From assembly GCF_007990775.1 (NCBI RefSeq), contig NZ_BJXB01000026.1:1-64000 (forward strand): a DNA stretch of 64,000 nucleotides, given 5' to 3'. This document shows, piece by piece, positions 1 through 9,712 of this stretch. A program made the translations under genes and the position numbers. The notes under the pieces are model-generated. The model worked only from the letters and a program-made list of their open reading frames with translations, made no database searches and was not told the DNA's origin. Numbering within the stretch: position 1 is the stretch's first letter; each line of letters begins with the position of its first letter. The stretch is from Deinococcus cellulosilyticus NBRC 106333 = KACC 11606. Lineage in GTDB: Bacteria; Deinococcota; Deinococci; Deinococcales; Deinococcaceae.

Positions 1-24
1 GGGGTTTTCAGGTATTGTGAGCAC

Positions 25-53
25 AAAAAAACAGCCAGAAATCTTCTGGCTGT
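25..53 (-). terminator. Rho-independent terminator of the mbtH-like gene
   Basis: On the minus strand a perfect 10-bp stem (TTTCTGGCTGT-type arms at 31-40 and 44-53) with a 3-nt loop is followed by a run of seven T. It lies about 16 nt past the mbtH-like stop codon and probably ends the transcript coming from the genes to the right. Confidence 0.85.
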
Positions 54-68
54 TGAATTTGCATCCGG

Positions 69-299
69 TCAGGGTTGCTGTTCACCCGTCTGGTGTTCCA
101 TCTCCTCCATCTTCCTGCGCAGGCTGGGGGGACGCATGTCGGTCCAGATCTCTTTGATGTGATTCAGGCAGTCTTCTTTGTGGCCATGAAAGCCAGCATC
201 CCTCCAGCCCAGAGGAATCTCCCGGTCTTCTGGCCAGATGCTGTACTGCTCCTCATGGTTCACCACCACGTAGATGGTGGTGTCTTCGTGTTCATCCAT
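69..299 (-). CDS. MbtH family protein (NRPS chaperone-like)
   Basis: A 76-residue protein that matches the MbtH family along nearly its whole length: NHEEQYSIWP near residue 14, PLGW near 29, CLNHI near 44 and WTDMRP near 52, including the conserved tryptophans. MbtH proteins bind adenylation domains of nonribosomal peptide synthetases and help them fold and activate amino acids in the cytosol. The start follows a GGAGG ribosome site. No peptide synthetase is in the window, so its partner, if any, is elsewhere. It is the last gene of a minus-strand series that contains a DesVI/TylM1-like methyltransferase, and a strong terminator follows it. The family call is very secure; the role here is not. 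Confidence 0.93.
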   Translation of the reverse strand: MDEHEDTTIYVVVNHEEQYSIWPEDREIPLGWRDAGFHGHKEDCLNHIKEIWTDMRPPSLRRKMEEMEHQTGEQQP

Positions 300-386
300 G
301 TTTCTGCCTCCGTCTTTTCATGGTACGCAATGGATTGAGGCGAGGGGTCAGGGAAAACCCCAGCCATGCCATTCAGTCTTTTGCAT

Positions 387-1013
387 TCAGGAAGATCTGA
401 GGGGCATGCCAAAAACGGTGATCTTCATCAGGCGCAACAGCCCAAACAGGACAACAGAAACCAGCAGGGAACCACAAAACAGTTGCCAATACGTTTGAAA
501 AGGAGACATGTCCCTGCGAAGCTCAATGGTGCTTTTTTCAGGGTTGCTGGCATCCACCATCAAGACAAAAGGAACATTCAACGGATGGGTGGGACCATTT
601 TTGACAGCTTTCAGAGCCCCCACCAGATCCGTGCTGTTCCACCTGTAGAAGGAAGGGGAATAAAGGAACACCTTTCGCTGGTGGGTCTGCTGTCCAAAGC
701 TATAACTGTACGTCAATGTGTACTCGGCGTATGGAAGCTTGCCCCGACCTCTGCCTTTTTGAGCTTTGATGGCTTCAAAATCCACATAACAGTCTGTGGA
801 ATTCTCAGATGCCCATGGGAGCGAACAACTCAGGGCATGAAGCCTTGCTTCAGTCCGGACCCATTCTCTCTGGTTCCATTGATGGTCTTGCACTGTCGCG
901 AGTACACCAATGCCCATGAAACAGGCCAACCCTGTGACAATCCAGAAAAACATGGCCATCAAACTCCGAACACATCCCGCTGCATATTCACGGTTGGACG
1001 GCACTTCAGCCAT
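387..1013 (-). CDS. DUF3592-like two-helix membrane protein
   Basis: A 208-residue protein with one hydrophobic helix near residues 20-42 and another near 170-192, and a soluble region between them. Two transmembrane segments around an extracytoplasmic beta-rich domain is the layout of DUF3592 proteins, whose function is unknown. I chose the ATG at 1013 (MAEVPSNREY) rather than the upstream in-frame ATG at 1058, because it gives an 8-bp overlap with the methyltransferase stop codon, typical of translational coupling. The same direction and tight spacing suggest one operon with the methyltransferase and the GDYXXLXY protein. The DUF3592 call rests on layout and a loose sequence resemblance. 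Confidence 0.72.
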   Translation of the reverse strand: MAEVPSNREYAAGCVRSLMAMFFWIVTGLACFMGIGVLATVQDHQWNQREWVRTEARLHALSCSLPWASENSTDCYVDFEAIKAQKGRGRGKLPYAEYTLTYSYSFGQQTHQRKVFLYSPSFYRWNSTDLVGALKAVKNGPTHPLNVPFVLMVDASNPEKSTIELRRDMSPFQTYWQLFCGSLLVSVVLFGLLRLMKITVFGMPLRSS

Positions 1014-1707
1014 GATGCGCGATCCAGACCCCCCGTGCCATGAAACTGTAAGGCTCAAATTTCGCTTTCAGACCAGCTTTTGTGAAAGCCTGCTGCATCT
1101 CTGCAGGAGAGAACAAGCCCAGCACATGCTCCTCCTGATGGAAATCGATGCCCTGGGGGGTTCCAATCATGTAATGGAACTTGATGATGCTCTGGTTGCC
1201 TCTGCGCTCTGGAATGTGCATGCGGCAGACCTTGATGTTTCTGAGCATCACCTCACGCACATGCACTGCAGGAGGGTCCACGACAAACTCCTGAGGTGTG
1301 AGCCAGGGTTCAACCAGAATCAATCCACCAGGAGCAAGATGGCGTTTGAAGTTGTTCAGGGTGGCCTGCAGGCGTTCCAGGGTCTGCACATACCCGATGC
1401 TGCTGAACAGGCACAGGATCACATCAAATTGTTTGTCCAGTTCAAAATCGGCCAGATCGCCCACGAAGACTTTCGCCTGGGGGGCATTCTTCCGGGCCAT
1501 CTCCACCATGCTGGGGTCAAGGTCGAAAGCTTCCGCCTGGAAGTCCGTAAAGTACTTCAGGTGCCCACCTGTGCCACACGCCCCTTCCAGCAGGCGTTTC
1601 CCGCCATTTCCATGCTGGCGAATGAGCTTCTGGACCAGGAAGGCCTCGGTGTGGTAGTCCTTGAAACTGTGGATGGCGTCATAGAACTCGGCAGTCTTGG
1701 AATACAT
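1006..1707 (-). CDS. Class I SAM-dependent methyltransferase
   Basis: A 233-residue cytosolic enzyme. Motif I for S-adenosylmethionine binding is seen as LLEGACGTGGH near residue 40, the acidic ribose-binding position as FDLD near 61, and motif II/III as FDVILCLFSSIGYV near 93. The whole length and the C-terminal RGVW segment resemble the TylM1/DesVI group, which dimethylates amino sugars, but many uncharacterised relatives exist, so the substrate is not assigned. It sits 5 nt after the GDYXXLXY gene and overlaps the following membrane-protein gene by 8 bp. Proximity to an MbtH-like gene hints at a secondary-metabolite link; this is only an inference. Confidence 0.88.
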   Translation of the reverse strand: MYSKTAEFYDAIHSFKDYHTEAFLVQKLIRQHGNGGKRLLEGACGTGGHLKYFTDFQAEAFDLDPSMVEMARKNAPQAKVFVGDLADFELDKQFDVILCLFSSIGYVQTLERLQATLNNFKRHLAPGGLILVEPWLTPQEFVVDPPAVHVREVMLRNIKVCRMHIPERRGNQSIIKFHYMIGTPQGIDFHQEEHVLGLFSPAEMQQAFTKAGLKAKFEPYSFMARGVWIAHHG

Positions 1708-1712
1708 CCGTT

Positions 1713-2168
1713 TCAGTCTACCCTGAGTCTCTGCAGGCGTGGTGTCCCTGAGGAATTCACCTGCAGGACAGCATACAGACTGCCCTGAGCAGCAGCGTTC
1801 TCATACCTGCGGGCCATGCCCTTCTGCACATAAAACGACTCGATCCCGTAAAGAATCTGACCCCACTGGACCCTGCCTTTGAGGTACACGCCTCCCTCTG
1901 GGGGTTGATTCAGGAATTCTGCAGCCTGATAAATTCCCTTTGAGTCAGGTTGAAGCCTCACATACACCGTCTCTCCGTTCTGAGGGTTCCAGTCCGGCAG
2001 ACGGCTGAAGGGGTAACTGAGCCGCACGTACTCTCCCCGGTAAGGGTCCCATGGGTCCAGCGGAACCACCTTCACCAGGATGCTCTGGGCATTCAGGAAA
2101 GGAAGGGTGGCCAGGCCCAGCAACATCAGCAGGATCAGGGTCTGTACAGCGAGTGCAATCCACTTCAT
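1713..2168 (-). CDS. GDYXXLXY domain protein
   Basis: A 151-residue protein with one N-terminal membrane anchor (residues 4-25) and an outer domain containing DPYRGEYVRLSY near residue 43, a close variant of the GDYxxLxY signature. The function of the family is unknown, but it is commonly paired with DUF2157/DUF4401 membrane proteins. The chosen ATG at 2168 overlaps the DUF2157 stop codon by 4 nt (ATGA), so translation is probably coupled; a longer in-frame start at 2243 would lie wholly inside the neighbouring gene and is unlikely. Confidence 0.85.
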   Translation of the reverse strand: MKWIALAVQTLILLMLLGLATLPFLNAQSILVKVVPLDPWDPYRGEYVRLSYPFSRLPDWNPQNGETVYVRLQPDSKGIYQAAEFLNQPPEGGVYLKGRVQWGQILYGIESFYVQKGMARRYENAAAQGSLYAVLQVNSSGTPRLQRLRVD

Positions 2169-3376
2169 GAACTTTTTCTCCTTCTCCAGTAGAGGGCAAG
2201 TGCAATGAAAATGGCAGACACCACCAGCATCATCAGAATCCACCCTCCATCCCCGAAGGGTTCAAGGTACCCGTAAGATCGGTACAGCAGGGTCAGCACC
2301 AGGGTGATGGCCCCGAGGGAGAACATCCACCCGAGGTCCTCCTGAATGCCCCGCACCGTCAGGTGGTACCCCAGAAGCAGGGTGAACACCAGGCTCAGGA
2401 TCACGGTGCCATCCCTTCCCAGCAACCCATAGAGTGGGGTCAAAAGCAGGAGCAGAACAGGCAGAGTGTACCTGCTCCACGGCACAGCAGCAGGACGGGA
2501 CCACACCACATAAGCCAGAGGAAGCAAAATCAGCACCCCATGCAAAGTCCAGCCGATTGCAGTCTGACCCCGCATGTCAGACACGGTTCCCATCAGGGTG
2601 GTCATGATGATCAGAACCGACCAGCCCAGCACCCTGAAGATGCTCGGGCGCAGGTTCTCACCCAGGAGCAGGAGTCCTGCACCCAGCGGAAGCAGCAGGG
2701 CATACTGGCCCAGAGTGGCCAGTCCCCAGTACATCCAGTAGACCAGGGCCACCATCAGCCCATTGAAAAGACCTGGGGCGGGTTTTCGGTGGGCCCACAC
2801 CACACTGGGGATCAGCAGCAGGCCACCCAGCAGGACAGCTGGAGTCTGACCAGAATCCCCGTAATAGAACATCGCTGCAAAAATTCCGATCAGCAGGAAG
2901 TGGTTGAGGGAGGACCGGGCCTGGAGCAGCGTGAACAGAATGCCCAGCATCCACAACAACTGCCCGATGGAGGTGTCCATGGACATCTGAAACGTCTGGG
3001 CGATCACCCAGATGCCTGCACCCATCACCAGGTTGGCCAGCAGCGACCACACGTCAGACATGACCCCACTGGAACGGGCAGCAAGGATGTGACTGGCCCC
3101 AAGCCCCAAGAGCACCAGCAGCACACGCACCGCAGCCGGGACCACCGCCCAGTTGAAGGCCACCACTGCAAGAATGGCCGCACCCAGAAACAGCATTCCA
3201 AACGTCCACAAGACCACAAACACCCTGGACTGTCTGGCACTCTGCATTTCTGCTTCCTGAGGGTAAAGGTCCAGAATGGCCCTGGCCTGTTCTCCCTGCA
3301 GGATGTCTTTTTCCTGCCACACCCTGAGTTCAGCCAGCAACCACTGGCGTTGCGCTGTGGACAGGGGGCGCTTCAC
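2165..3376 (-). CDS. DUF2157 polytopic membrane protein
   Basis: A 403-residue integral membrane protein. A short charged N-terminal domain (residues 1-45, WLLAELRVWQEKDIL...) matches the start of DUF2157, followed by about ten to twelve hydrophobic helices from residue 50 to the end and a basic tail. DUF2157 proteins have no established function. The gene overlaps comM upstream by 4 nt and the GDYXXLXY gene downstream by 4 nt, so the three are likely expressed as one unit. Pairing with a GDYXXLXY protein is a recurrent arrangement and supports both calls. Confidence 0.87.
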   Translation of the reverse strand: MKRPLSTAQRQWLLAELRVWQEKDILQGEQARAILDLYPQEAEMQSARQSRVFVVLWTFGMLFLGAAILAVVAFNWAVVPAAVRVLLVLLGLGASHILAARSSGVMSDVWSLLANLVMGAGIWVIAQTFQMSMDTSIGQLLWMLGILFTLLQARSSLNHFLLIGIFAAMFYYGDSGQTPAVLLGGLLLIPSVVWAHRKPAPGLFNGLMVALVYWMYWGLATLGQYALLLPLGAGLLLLGENLRPSIFRVLGWSVLIIMTTLMGTVSDMRGQTAIGWTLHGVLILLPLAYVVWSRPAAVPWSRYTLPVLLLLLTPLYGLLGRDGTVILSLVFTLLLGYHLTVRGIQEDLGWMFSLGAITLVLTLLYRSYGYLEPFGDGGWILMMLVVSAIFIALALYWRRRKSS

Positions 3377-4875
3377 ACCAGTTCCAGCCCTTTCGGGCGG
3401 TAGGCCACCGCTTCTGCAACGTGCACCTGCCGGATGTCTTCGCTGCCTGCGAGGTCTGCGATGGTGCGGGCCACCCTGAGCAGCCTGTCATATCCCCTTC
3501 CGGTGAGGGAAAGCTGCTGGCTGACTGCAGTCAGGAAAGAGGCAGCATCGCTGCTGAGCTGGGTGACTTCACGGAGTTTCTGACCCACCAGAACAGCGTT
3601 CCTCATGCCCTGTCTCTGCTGCATGGAATTTCGGGCCTTTGCAATCCGTTCACGCACCACGCTGCTCTTTTCGCCTTCTGGAGCACGGTTGAGCTCTTCC
3701 ACCGTCAATCTGGGGACCGTCACCACCAGATCGATGCGGTCCAGCAGGGGTCCAGAAATGCGGGACACGTATCTGGAGCGCTCTGCTGGCGTGCAGGTGC
3801 AGGGTTTTTCGGTGTCCCCCAGCCATCCGCAGGGGCAGGGGTTCATGGCAGCAATGAGCTGGAACCGGGCAGGATAAGTGACGCTGGCCCTGGCACGGGA
3901 AATCTGTACAATGCCATCTTCAAGGGGTTGCCTGAGCGTTTCCAGGCTTTTGCGGTTGAACTCCGGGAACTCGTCCAGAAAGAGGATGCCGTAATGGGCG
4001 AGGCTGACCTCTCCGGGTTTGGGGATGCTTCCGCCCCCAATCAGTCCTGCATCACTGACCGTGTGGTGAGGGGCCCGGAAGGGAGGCCGGGTGATGAGGC
4101 CTCTGGCCCCGAGTTGCCCTGCTGCGCTGTGGATGCGGGTCACTTCCAGGGCTTCCTCGTCGGTCAGCGCTGGAAGCAGGCTTGCAGACCTTCGGGAAAG
4201 CATGGTTTTTCCGCTGCCCGGACTGCCCATCATCAGGAGGTTGTGCCCCCCGGCAATGGCAATTTCCAGGGTGCGTTTGGCCTGGGTCTGGCCCTTGATG
4301 TCACTGAGGCACAAGAGCGTCTGTTCATCCTGTTCGGGAACAGGTCTGGGGCTGAGGGGCAGGGGTCGGGTGCCGTTCAGGTGGTTTAAGGCTTCCAGGA
4401 GCGTGTTGGCCCCGTACACCTCCACCCCTTCAATCAAAGCAGCCTCACCTGCGTTGAGGAAGGGCACCAGCACTTTCTTCTGCAGGGTTCTCGCCATCAG
4501 GGCCATGTTGATCATGCCGGGAACGGCCCTGAGGCTTCCATCCAGGGCGAGTTCTCCGGCCACCACATATTCCGAAAGGACCTGCTGTGGGATCATCCCC
4601 TGGGCCACCAGCAGACCCAGGGCCATTGGGAGGTCAAAAAGGGGACCTTCTTTGCGCAAATCGGCAGGGGCAAGATTGACGGTGATGCGTGAAATGGGAA
4701 ATGGGAGACCGCTGTTGCGCAGTGCAGCACGCACCCGCTCTCTGGATTCAGAAACGGCCTGATCGGGCAGACCCACCAGGTTGAAAGCAGGGAGACCAGA
4801 GGCCACATCCACCTCCACCGTCACGGGAACAGCGTCCACACCCATCAGAGATACACTCAAAATCTGGCTCAACAT
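3373..4875 (-). CDS. comM: YifB/ComM family Mg-chelatase-like AAA+ ATPase
   Basis: A 500-residue AAA+ ATPase of the YifB/ComM family. It has an N-terminal Lon-protease-like fold without a protease site (residues 1-170, with GLPAFNLVGLPDQAV), a Walker A GSPGSGKT near residue 219, Walker B LFLDEFPEF, the CPCGW/CxC zinc-type cysteines near 350, and a Mg-chelatase C-terminal domain. ComM is a hexameric helicase that promotes branch migration when single-stranded DNA is integrated during natural transformation, which fits a naturally competent genus. The ATG at 4875 starts the typical MLSQILSVSLMG end. It follows the kinase gene by 22 nt and overlaps DUF2157 by 4 nt. Confidence 0.95.
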   Translation of the reverse strand: MLSQILSVSLMGVDAVPVTVEVDVASGLPAFNLVGLPDQAVSESRERVRAALRNSGLPFPISRITVNLAPADLRKEGPLFDLPMALGLLVAQGMIPQQVLSEYVVAGELALDGSLRAVPGMINMALMARTLQKKVLVPFLNAGEAALIEGVEVYGANTLLEALNHLNGTRPLPLSPRPVPEQDEQTLLCLSDIKGQTQAKRTLEIAIAGGHNLLMMGSPGSGKTMLSRRSASLLPALTDEEALEVTRIHSAAGQLGARGLITRPPFRAPHHTVSDAGLIGGGSIPKPGEVSLAHYGILFLDEFPEFNRKSLETLRQPLEDGIVQISRARASVTYPARFQLIAAMNPCPCGWLGDTEKPCTCTPAERSRYVSRISGPLLDRIDLVVTVPRLTVEELNRAPEGEKSSVVRERIAKARNSMQQRQGMRNAVLVGQKLREVTQLSSDAASFLTAVSQQLSLTGRGYDRLLRVARTIADLAGSEDIRQVHVAEAVAYRPKGLELV

Positions 4876-4897
4876 GCCCACATTGTACGGGCGTCTT

Positions 4898-6805
4898 TCA
4901 GCGGAATGCGGTGAGCGTGCCGTCCATGAAAGCCACGTACAGGGTCGAATCGGTGAGCAGGGGGGTCGCCTGAATGCCACTTGGCGTCTTGACCTTCCAG
5001 ACAACATCTCCGGTTTTTTCGTTTAGGGCAAGCAGATCTCCGTCTTCACTCGCGACGTAAACCACCCCTGAAGAGACCACCGGACTGGCGGTGATTCGGG
5101 AACCCACCTGACAGGTCCATAAGTCATCGCCCGTGTGCAAATCCAGGGCATACAACTGACCTGCCCAGGACCCCATGTACACCCTGCCCTGGTGCACGGC
5201 AGGGCTGCACCAGACCTCCCCTTCGAGGTCGTACGTCCATTCCAGCACGTCTTGTGGGTCAGGCATGTAGCGTCCGTTGTTGAGGGTGAGTTTCAGGGCG
5301 TGGAGTTCCCCTTCCCAGGTGGGAATCAGCAGCATCAGTTGCTCTCTGGAGATGGGCGCAGCAACAGGTGTGGCATGCACGCTGCTGAGCTGCAGCTTCC
5401 AGAGGGATTTTCCACTTGCAGCATCAAGACCATAGACCCAGCCCTCCTCGTCTGCCAGCATGATGGTGCTTGCCCAGATCACCGGACTGCCGGCCAGAGG
5501 AGACTGGGTTTTGAAAGCCCATTTCATCACTCCGGTTTTCTCGTGCAGGGCGTGCAGATGGCCGTCTCTGGCCGCCACAAAGTACAGTTCACCAAAGCGG
5601 GTGGGGGCTGTGGTGATCTCACTTCTGGCCTGGTGCCTCCAGTGTTCCACTCCGGTGCGCACATCCACCGAGCGCACCACCCCATCCCACGAACCGTAGA
5701 CCAGACGGTCTCCTTCCAGGGTCACAGGAGCAGTGACTTCATCTCTGGCACCATATTCGGCATGTTTGCGGCCTGTGTGCTCATAGACCGCCACTGTTCC
5801 CTTGCGGGTTCCGACCGCCACAAAATCCCTGTCTCCGATCACCGCAGAGGGCCAGGACACATCGGTTCCGAGGCGCACCGACCAGATGGATTTGAGGGGG
5901 CGTGTAAAGGTGGGGCCTCCAGGGTGGTAGCCCGTACGGGCCAGACCTCCTCTGTACTGACCAGGAATGGTGTTGCGCAGCAGGTTTTCTCTGGCTTCCT
6001 CAATCACAGCAATGGCCCCCGCACCACTCATGGGGCGGTTTTTGGGATCTTTCTCCAGAAACTTGAGCACCGCTTCTGCCAGGGGCTCTGGAACAGCAGG
6101 ATTGATCTCTGTGGGATGCCTGGGAGGCTCGTACACATGCTGGTAAAGCACCGCCTGATCGTTGTCCCCTTCAAAAGGCACCTGCCCGGTGAGGGCACGG
6201 TACATCACTGCACCAAAAGCATAGATGTCACTGTGGGGCCCGACCATCCCCCCTCTCGCCTGCTCTGGAGCCATGTAGTGCGGGGTGCCCAGCGTGTACC
6301 CTGTGCGAGTCAGGTCCCGGGTCACGTCCTGTGAGGCGTACACCAGTCCGAAGTCCATGATGCGCGGCAGACCATCGGGGCCAAAAAGGATGTTGTGCGG
6401 GGTGAGGTCCCGGTGGATCATGCCCTTCTCGTGCATGTATTCCAGACCGTACAGCACCGCACGTGACACCCTGAAAAACCGCTCGAAGGATTCAGGGGTC
6501 GCTTCCAGAGGCCCCACCTCATGAAAAGCCCCTCCATTCAGGAGTTGCATGGTGAAAAACAGCCGTCTGTCCTCGGTGTGCCCCAGGTCATAGATGGACA
6601 CCACATTCGGATGGGTGAGTCTGGCCAGGGTGCGAATCTCCCTTTCGAAACGGTGACGGTCTGCGGGAATCACATAATCATGCAACACCTTGACGGCCAC
6701 CTCACGCCCGAGGTGGTGGTCCAGGGCACGGTACACCAGGGCACTGCCACCCTCTCCGATGCAGGCCTGCAATTGGTAGCGGTCAGGGAGGTGAATCGAC
6801 TCCAC
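4898..6805 (-). CDS. Ser/Thr protein kinase with C-terminal PQQ-like beta-propeller
   Basis: A 635-residue protein. The Hanks-type kinase domain occupies residues 8-275: glycine loop IGEGGSALV, catalytic lysine in VAVKVL, HRDLTPHN, IMDFG and GTPHYMAPEQ, all intact. From about residue 300 it carries repeated blades of PQQ/quinoprotein type (GxVYVASEDGxLxALN, W-rich strands). No membrane segment is visible, so it should be cytosolic. This layout is that of D. radiodurans RqkA (DR_2518), a quinone-responsive kinase linked to radiation resistance; orthology is inferred, not tested. I chose a GTG at 6805, because a TATATA box lies 8 nt upstream and the protein then begins VESIHLPDRY next to the kinase fold; a longer frame to 6853 is possible. 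comM follows after 22 nt. Confidence 0.92.
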   Translation of the reverse strand: MESIHLPDRYQLQACIGEGGSALVYRALDHHLGREVAVKVLHDYVIPADRHRFEREIRTLARLTHPNVVSIYDLGHTEDRRLFFTMQLLNGGAFHEVGPLEATPESFERFFRVSRAVLYGLEYMHEKGMIHRDLTPHNILFGPDGLPRIMDFGLVYASQDVTRDLTRTGYTLGTPHYMAPEQARGGMVGPHSDIYAFGAVMYRALTGQVPFEGDNDQAVLYQHVYEPPRHPTEINPAVPEPLAEAVLKFLEKDPKNRPMSGAGAIAVIEEARENLLRNTIPGQYRGGLARTGYHPGGPTFTRPLKSIWSVRLGTDVSWPSAVIGDRDFVAVGTRKGTVAVYEHTGRKHAEYGARDEVTAPVTLEGDRLVYGSWDGVVRSVDVRTGVEHWRHQARSEITTAPTRFGELYFVAARDGHLHALHEKTGVMKWAFKTQSPLAGSPVIWASTIMLADEEGWVYGLDAASGKSLWKLQLSSVHATPVAAPISREQLMLLIPTWEGELHALKLTLNNGRYMPDPQDVLEWTYDLEGEVWCSPAVHQGRVYMGSWAGQLYALDLHTGDDLWTCQVGSRITASPVVSSGVVYVASEDGDLLALNEKTGDVVWKVKTPSGIQATPLLTDSTLYVAFMDGTLTAFR

Positions 6806-6813
6806 CCCAACAC

Positions 6814-6819
6814 TATATA
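6814..6819 (-). promoter_or_regulatory. -10 box of the kinase gene, leaderless layout
   Basis: TATATA on the minus strand, 8 nt before the GTG at 6805, so the mRNA would begin at or beside the start codon. No ribosome-binding site precedes the GTG. No clear -35 was seen. Confidence 0.5.
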
Positions 6820-7075
6820 AAAAGAACACCAGAAGGTGCCTTTCTCTCAGCATGCCTTCAGCTGAAAATCATTTCCACACGTCAACTGCTGCAACAGGTC
6901 TGCTGTCCATTCGCCAACCCAGGATGATTTCTCCATGACACAGACAGGCCACAATGACTGAACTTCACACTGCATATGCATTCCATTGACCCGCTCCAGC
7001 AGCGGGTTTATTGCTGCTTCCCGACCAGAGAAAATCCTGACAATCCCATGCTGAAATCCTCCCTGAGGTTCAAAC

Positions 7076-7996
7076 ATGAAGACACCCCTGATCACCCTCA
7101 GCATTCTGGCCTTCAGCAGCGCATTTGCAGCCCGGCATTCTTTCATTGCCATTGGGGACATGCCTTATGGAGGCAAGCCTGAGGATTATGCCAAATTCCA
7201 GCGTCTGATTGACCGCATCAACCAGATCCAGCCTGCCTTCACCGTGCACATTGGAGACATCAAGAGTGGCTCCACCCCCTGCACCGATGAGGAACTGCTC
7301 AAAGTGAAAGGCATGCTGAACAGCATCTCCCCTGTCCTGGTCTACACCCCAGGTGACAACGAGTGGACCGACTGCCACCGTGAAAAAGCAGGCAAATACA
7401 ACCCGCTGGAACGCCTGGAGTTCCTGCGCAAGAATTACTTCCAGAACGGCATGAGCCTGGGAAAAACCCCCGTCAAACTGGAAAGCCAGTCTGAGAACAC
7501 TGCTTTTGCAAAATTCGTGGAGAACACCCGCTGGGACAGAGACGGCATCCAGTATGCCACCCTTCATGTGATTGGCAGCGACAACAACCTGCAACGCAAT
7601 CTGGAAGCTGCACAGGAGTACTTTGAGCGCAATGCAGCCAACCTCGCCTGGCTGAAAGGCACCTTCCAGAAGGCCACCAGCACAGGTGCGAAAGCCGTGG
7701 TCCTGTTCATGCAGGCCGACATGATCAACACTGTGAGCCCAGGCTTTGCAGACACTCTGGCCACCCTGAAAAGCGAAGCCGCTGCCTTCAAGAAACCTGT
7801 GCTGCTCGTGCACGGCGACTCCCACATCTTCATCATTGACCGCCCCTTCAACACCGATGCAGACAACAGCGTGCCCCATCTGACCCGACTGGAGGTGCCT
7901 GGAGATGGCCGTGTTTACGGCATTCAGGTGAACGTAGACACCGAAGATGCTTCTGTTTTCAGTTTCAAACCTGTGGTGGTGCCAGAGAACCAGTGA
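7076..7996 (+). CDS. Secreted calcineurin-like metallophosphoesterase
   Basis: A 306-residue protein with a signal peptide (residues 1-18, cleavage after AFA). The metal-binding motifs of calcineurin-like phosphoesterases are present in order: GDMPY near 27, GDIKSG near 61, GDNEW near 98 and VHGDSH near 242. The family hydrolyses phosphate esters with two metal ions; the spacing resembles secreted phosphatases of unknown substrate. It should act outside the cytoplasmic membrane. It is alone on its strand, divergent from the kinase gene across 270 bp, and is followed at once by a heptad-repeat element. A possible weak ribosome site (CTGAGG) precedes the ATG. Confidence 0.87.
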   Translation: MKTPLITLSILAFSSAFAARHSFIAIGDMPYGGKPEDYAKFQRLIDRINQIQPAFTVHIGDIKSGSTPCTDEELLKVKGMLNSISPVLVYTPGDNEWTDCHREKAGKYNPLERLEFLRKNYFQNGMSLGKTPVKLESQSENTAFAKFVENTRWDRDGIQYATLHVIGSDNNLQRNLEAAQEYFERNAANLAWLKGTFQKATSTGAKAVVLFMQADMINTVSPGFADTLATLKSEAAAFKKPVLLVHGDSHIFIIDRPFNTDADNSVPHLTRLEVPGDGRVYGIQVNVDTEDASVFSFKPVVVPENQ

Positions 7997-8000
7997 GAGC

Positions 8001-8210
8001 GCAGAAGGCCAAAGGCAGAAGGCAGAAGGCTCAAAACTTTGATCTGAAACCACATTCCAGAGAAATCAAAAAGCAGGTGATTTCATGGAGTGATAAACCA
8101 CCCGAGATTTTGCTCAGCCCAGAAAAAAATGTCCTCAGGATAAAACCTGAGGGCATTTGTCCATCTTCAACTTGAGGAAACAAAGTGCTTTTGAGCTCAG
8201 CCTTCTGCCC
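8001..8210. repeat. Heptad-repeat-bracketed intergenic element A
   Basis: The element fills the whole gap between two convergent genes. The left arm (8001-8040) is four 7-nt units of the AGAAGGC type running into CTCAAAACTTTG; the right arm (8181-8210) is its inverse, CAAAGTGCTTTTGAGCTCAGCCTTCTGCCC. The arms align over about 28 nt with small gaps, like imperfect terminal inverted repeats. The 140-bp interior holds a hairpin. No open frame is credible inside. Confidence 0.7.
8123..8158 (-). terminator. Terminator hairpin of glyA (inside element A)
   Basis: CCTCAGG at 8133-8139 pairs with CCTGAGG at 8146-8152 around an AT loop, and the stem can extend to AAATG/CATTT with one wobble. On the minus strand it is followed by ACATTTTTTTC, so it should end glyA transcripts; on the plus strand the tail is weaker. 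Confidence 0.7.
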
Positions 8211-8211
8211 C

Positions 8212-9426
<1,215 letters not shown>

Positions 9427-9446
9427 GTTTCAATGCTAACATGAAA

Positions 9447-9466
9447 TAATCGTATAATCGTATACC
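9447..9466 (-). promoter_or_regulatory. Probable glyA promoter region
   Basis: On the minus strand two direct copies of TATACGAT sit 20-40 nt before the glyA ATG and provide -10-like hexamers (TACGAT, TATACG). The leader has no clear ribosome site. The assignment of the exact start point is open. Confidence 0.45.
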
Positions 9467-9712
9467 GTCTAGACCTCACAATGGCTGTTATCGCCAAAAA
9501 CCTGCACCACAGCGTGAATGTTACGCTTTCTTCAAAACGTCAACCCGAACCATCACATGCAAATCGGGTATCAAACCTTACAATGGTTGAGGACGACGTG
9601 AACGTGGCCAGACTGGAGGAGCATGTGAAATCAGCATCACTGGCCCCCTTCCTCCAGCACGATTTCTCAGAGCAGCACAAATTCACGTTTGATCTCAAGA
9701 AAGGGTTGAAAA

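Noticed and set aside
1006..1707. Methyltransferase and MbtH considered as an NRPS cluster
   Set aside because: No adenylation, condensation or carrier domains are present in the window.
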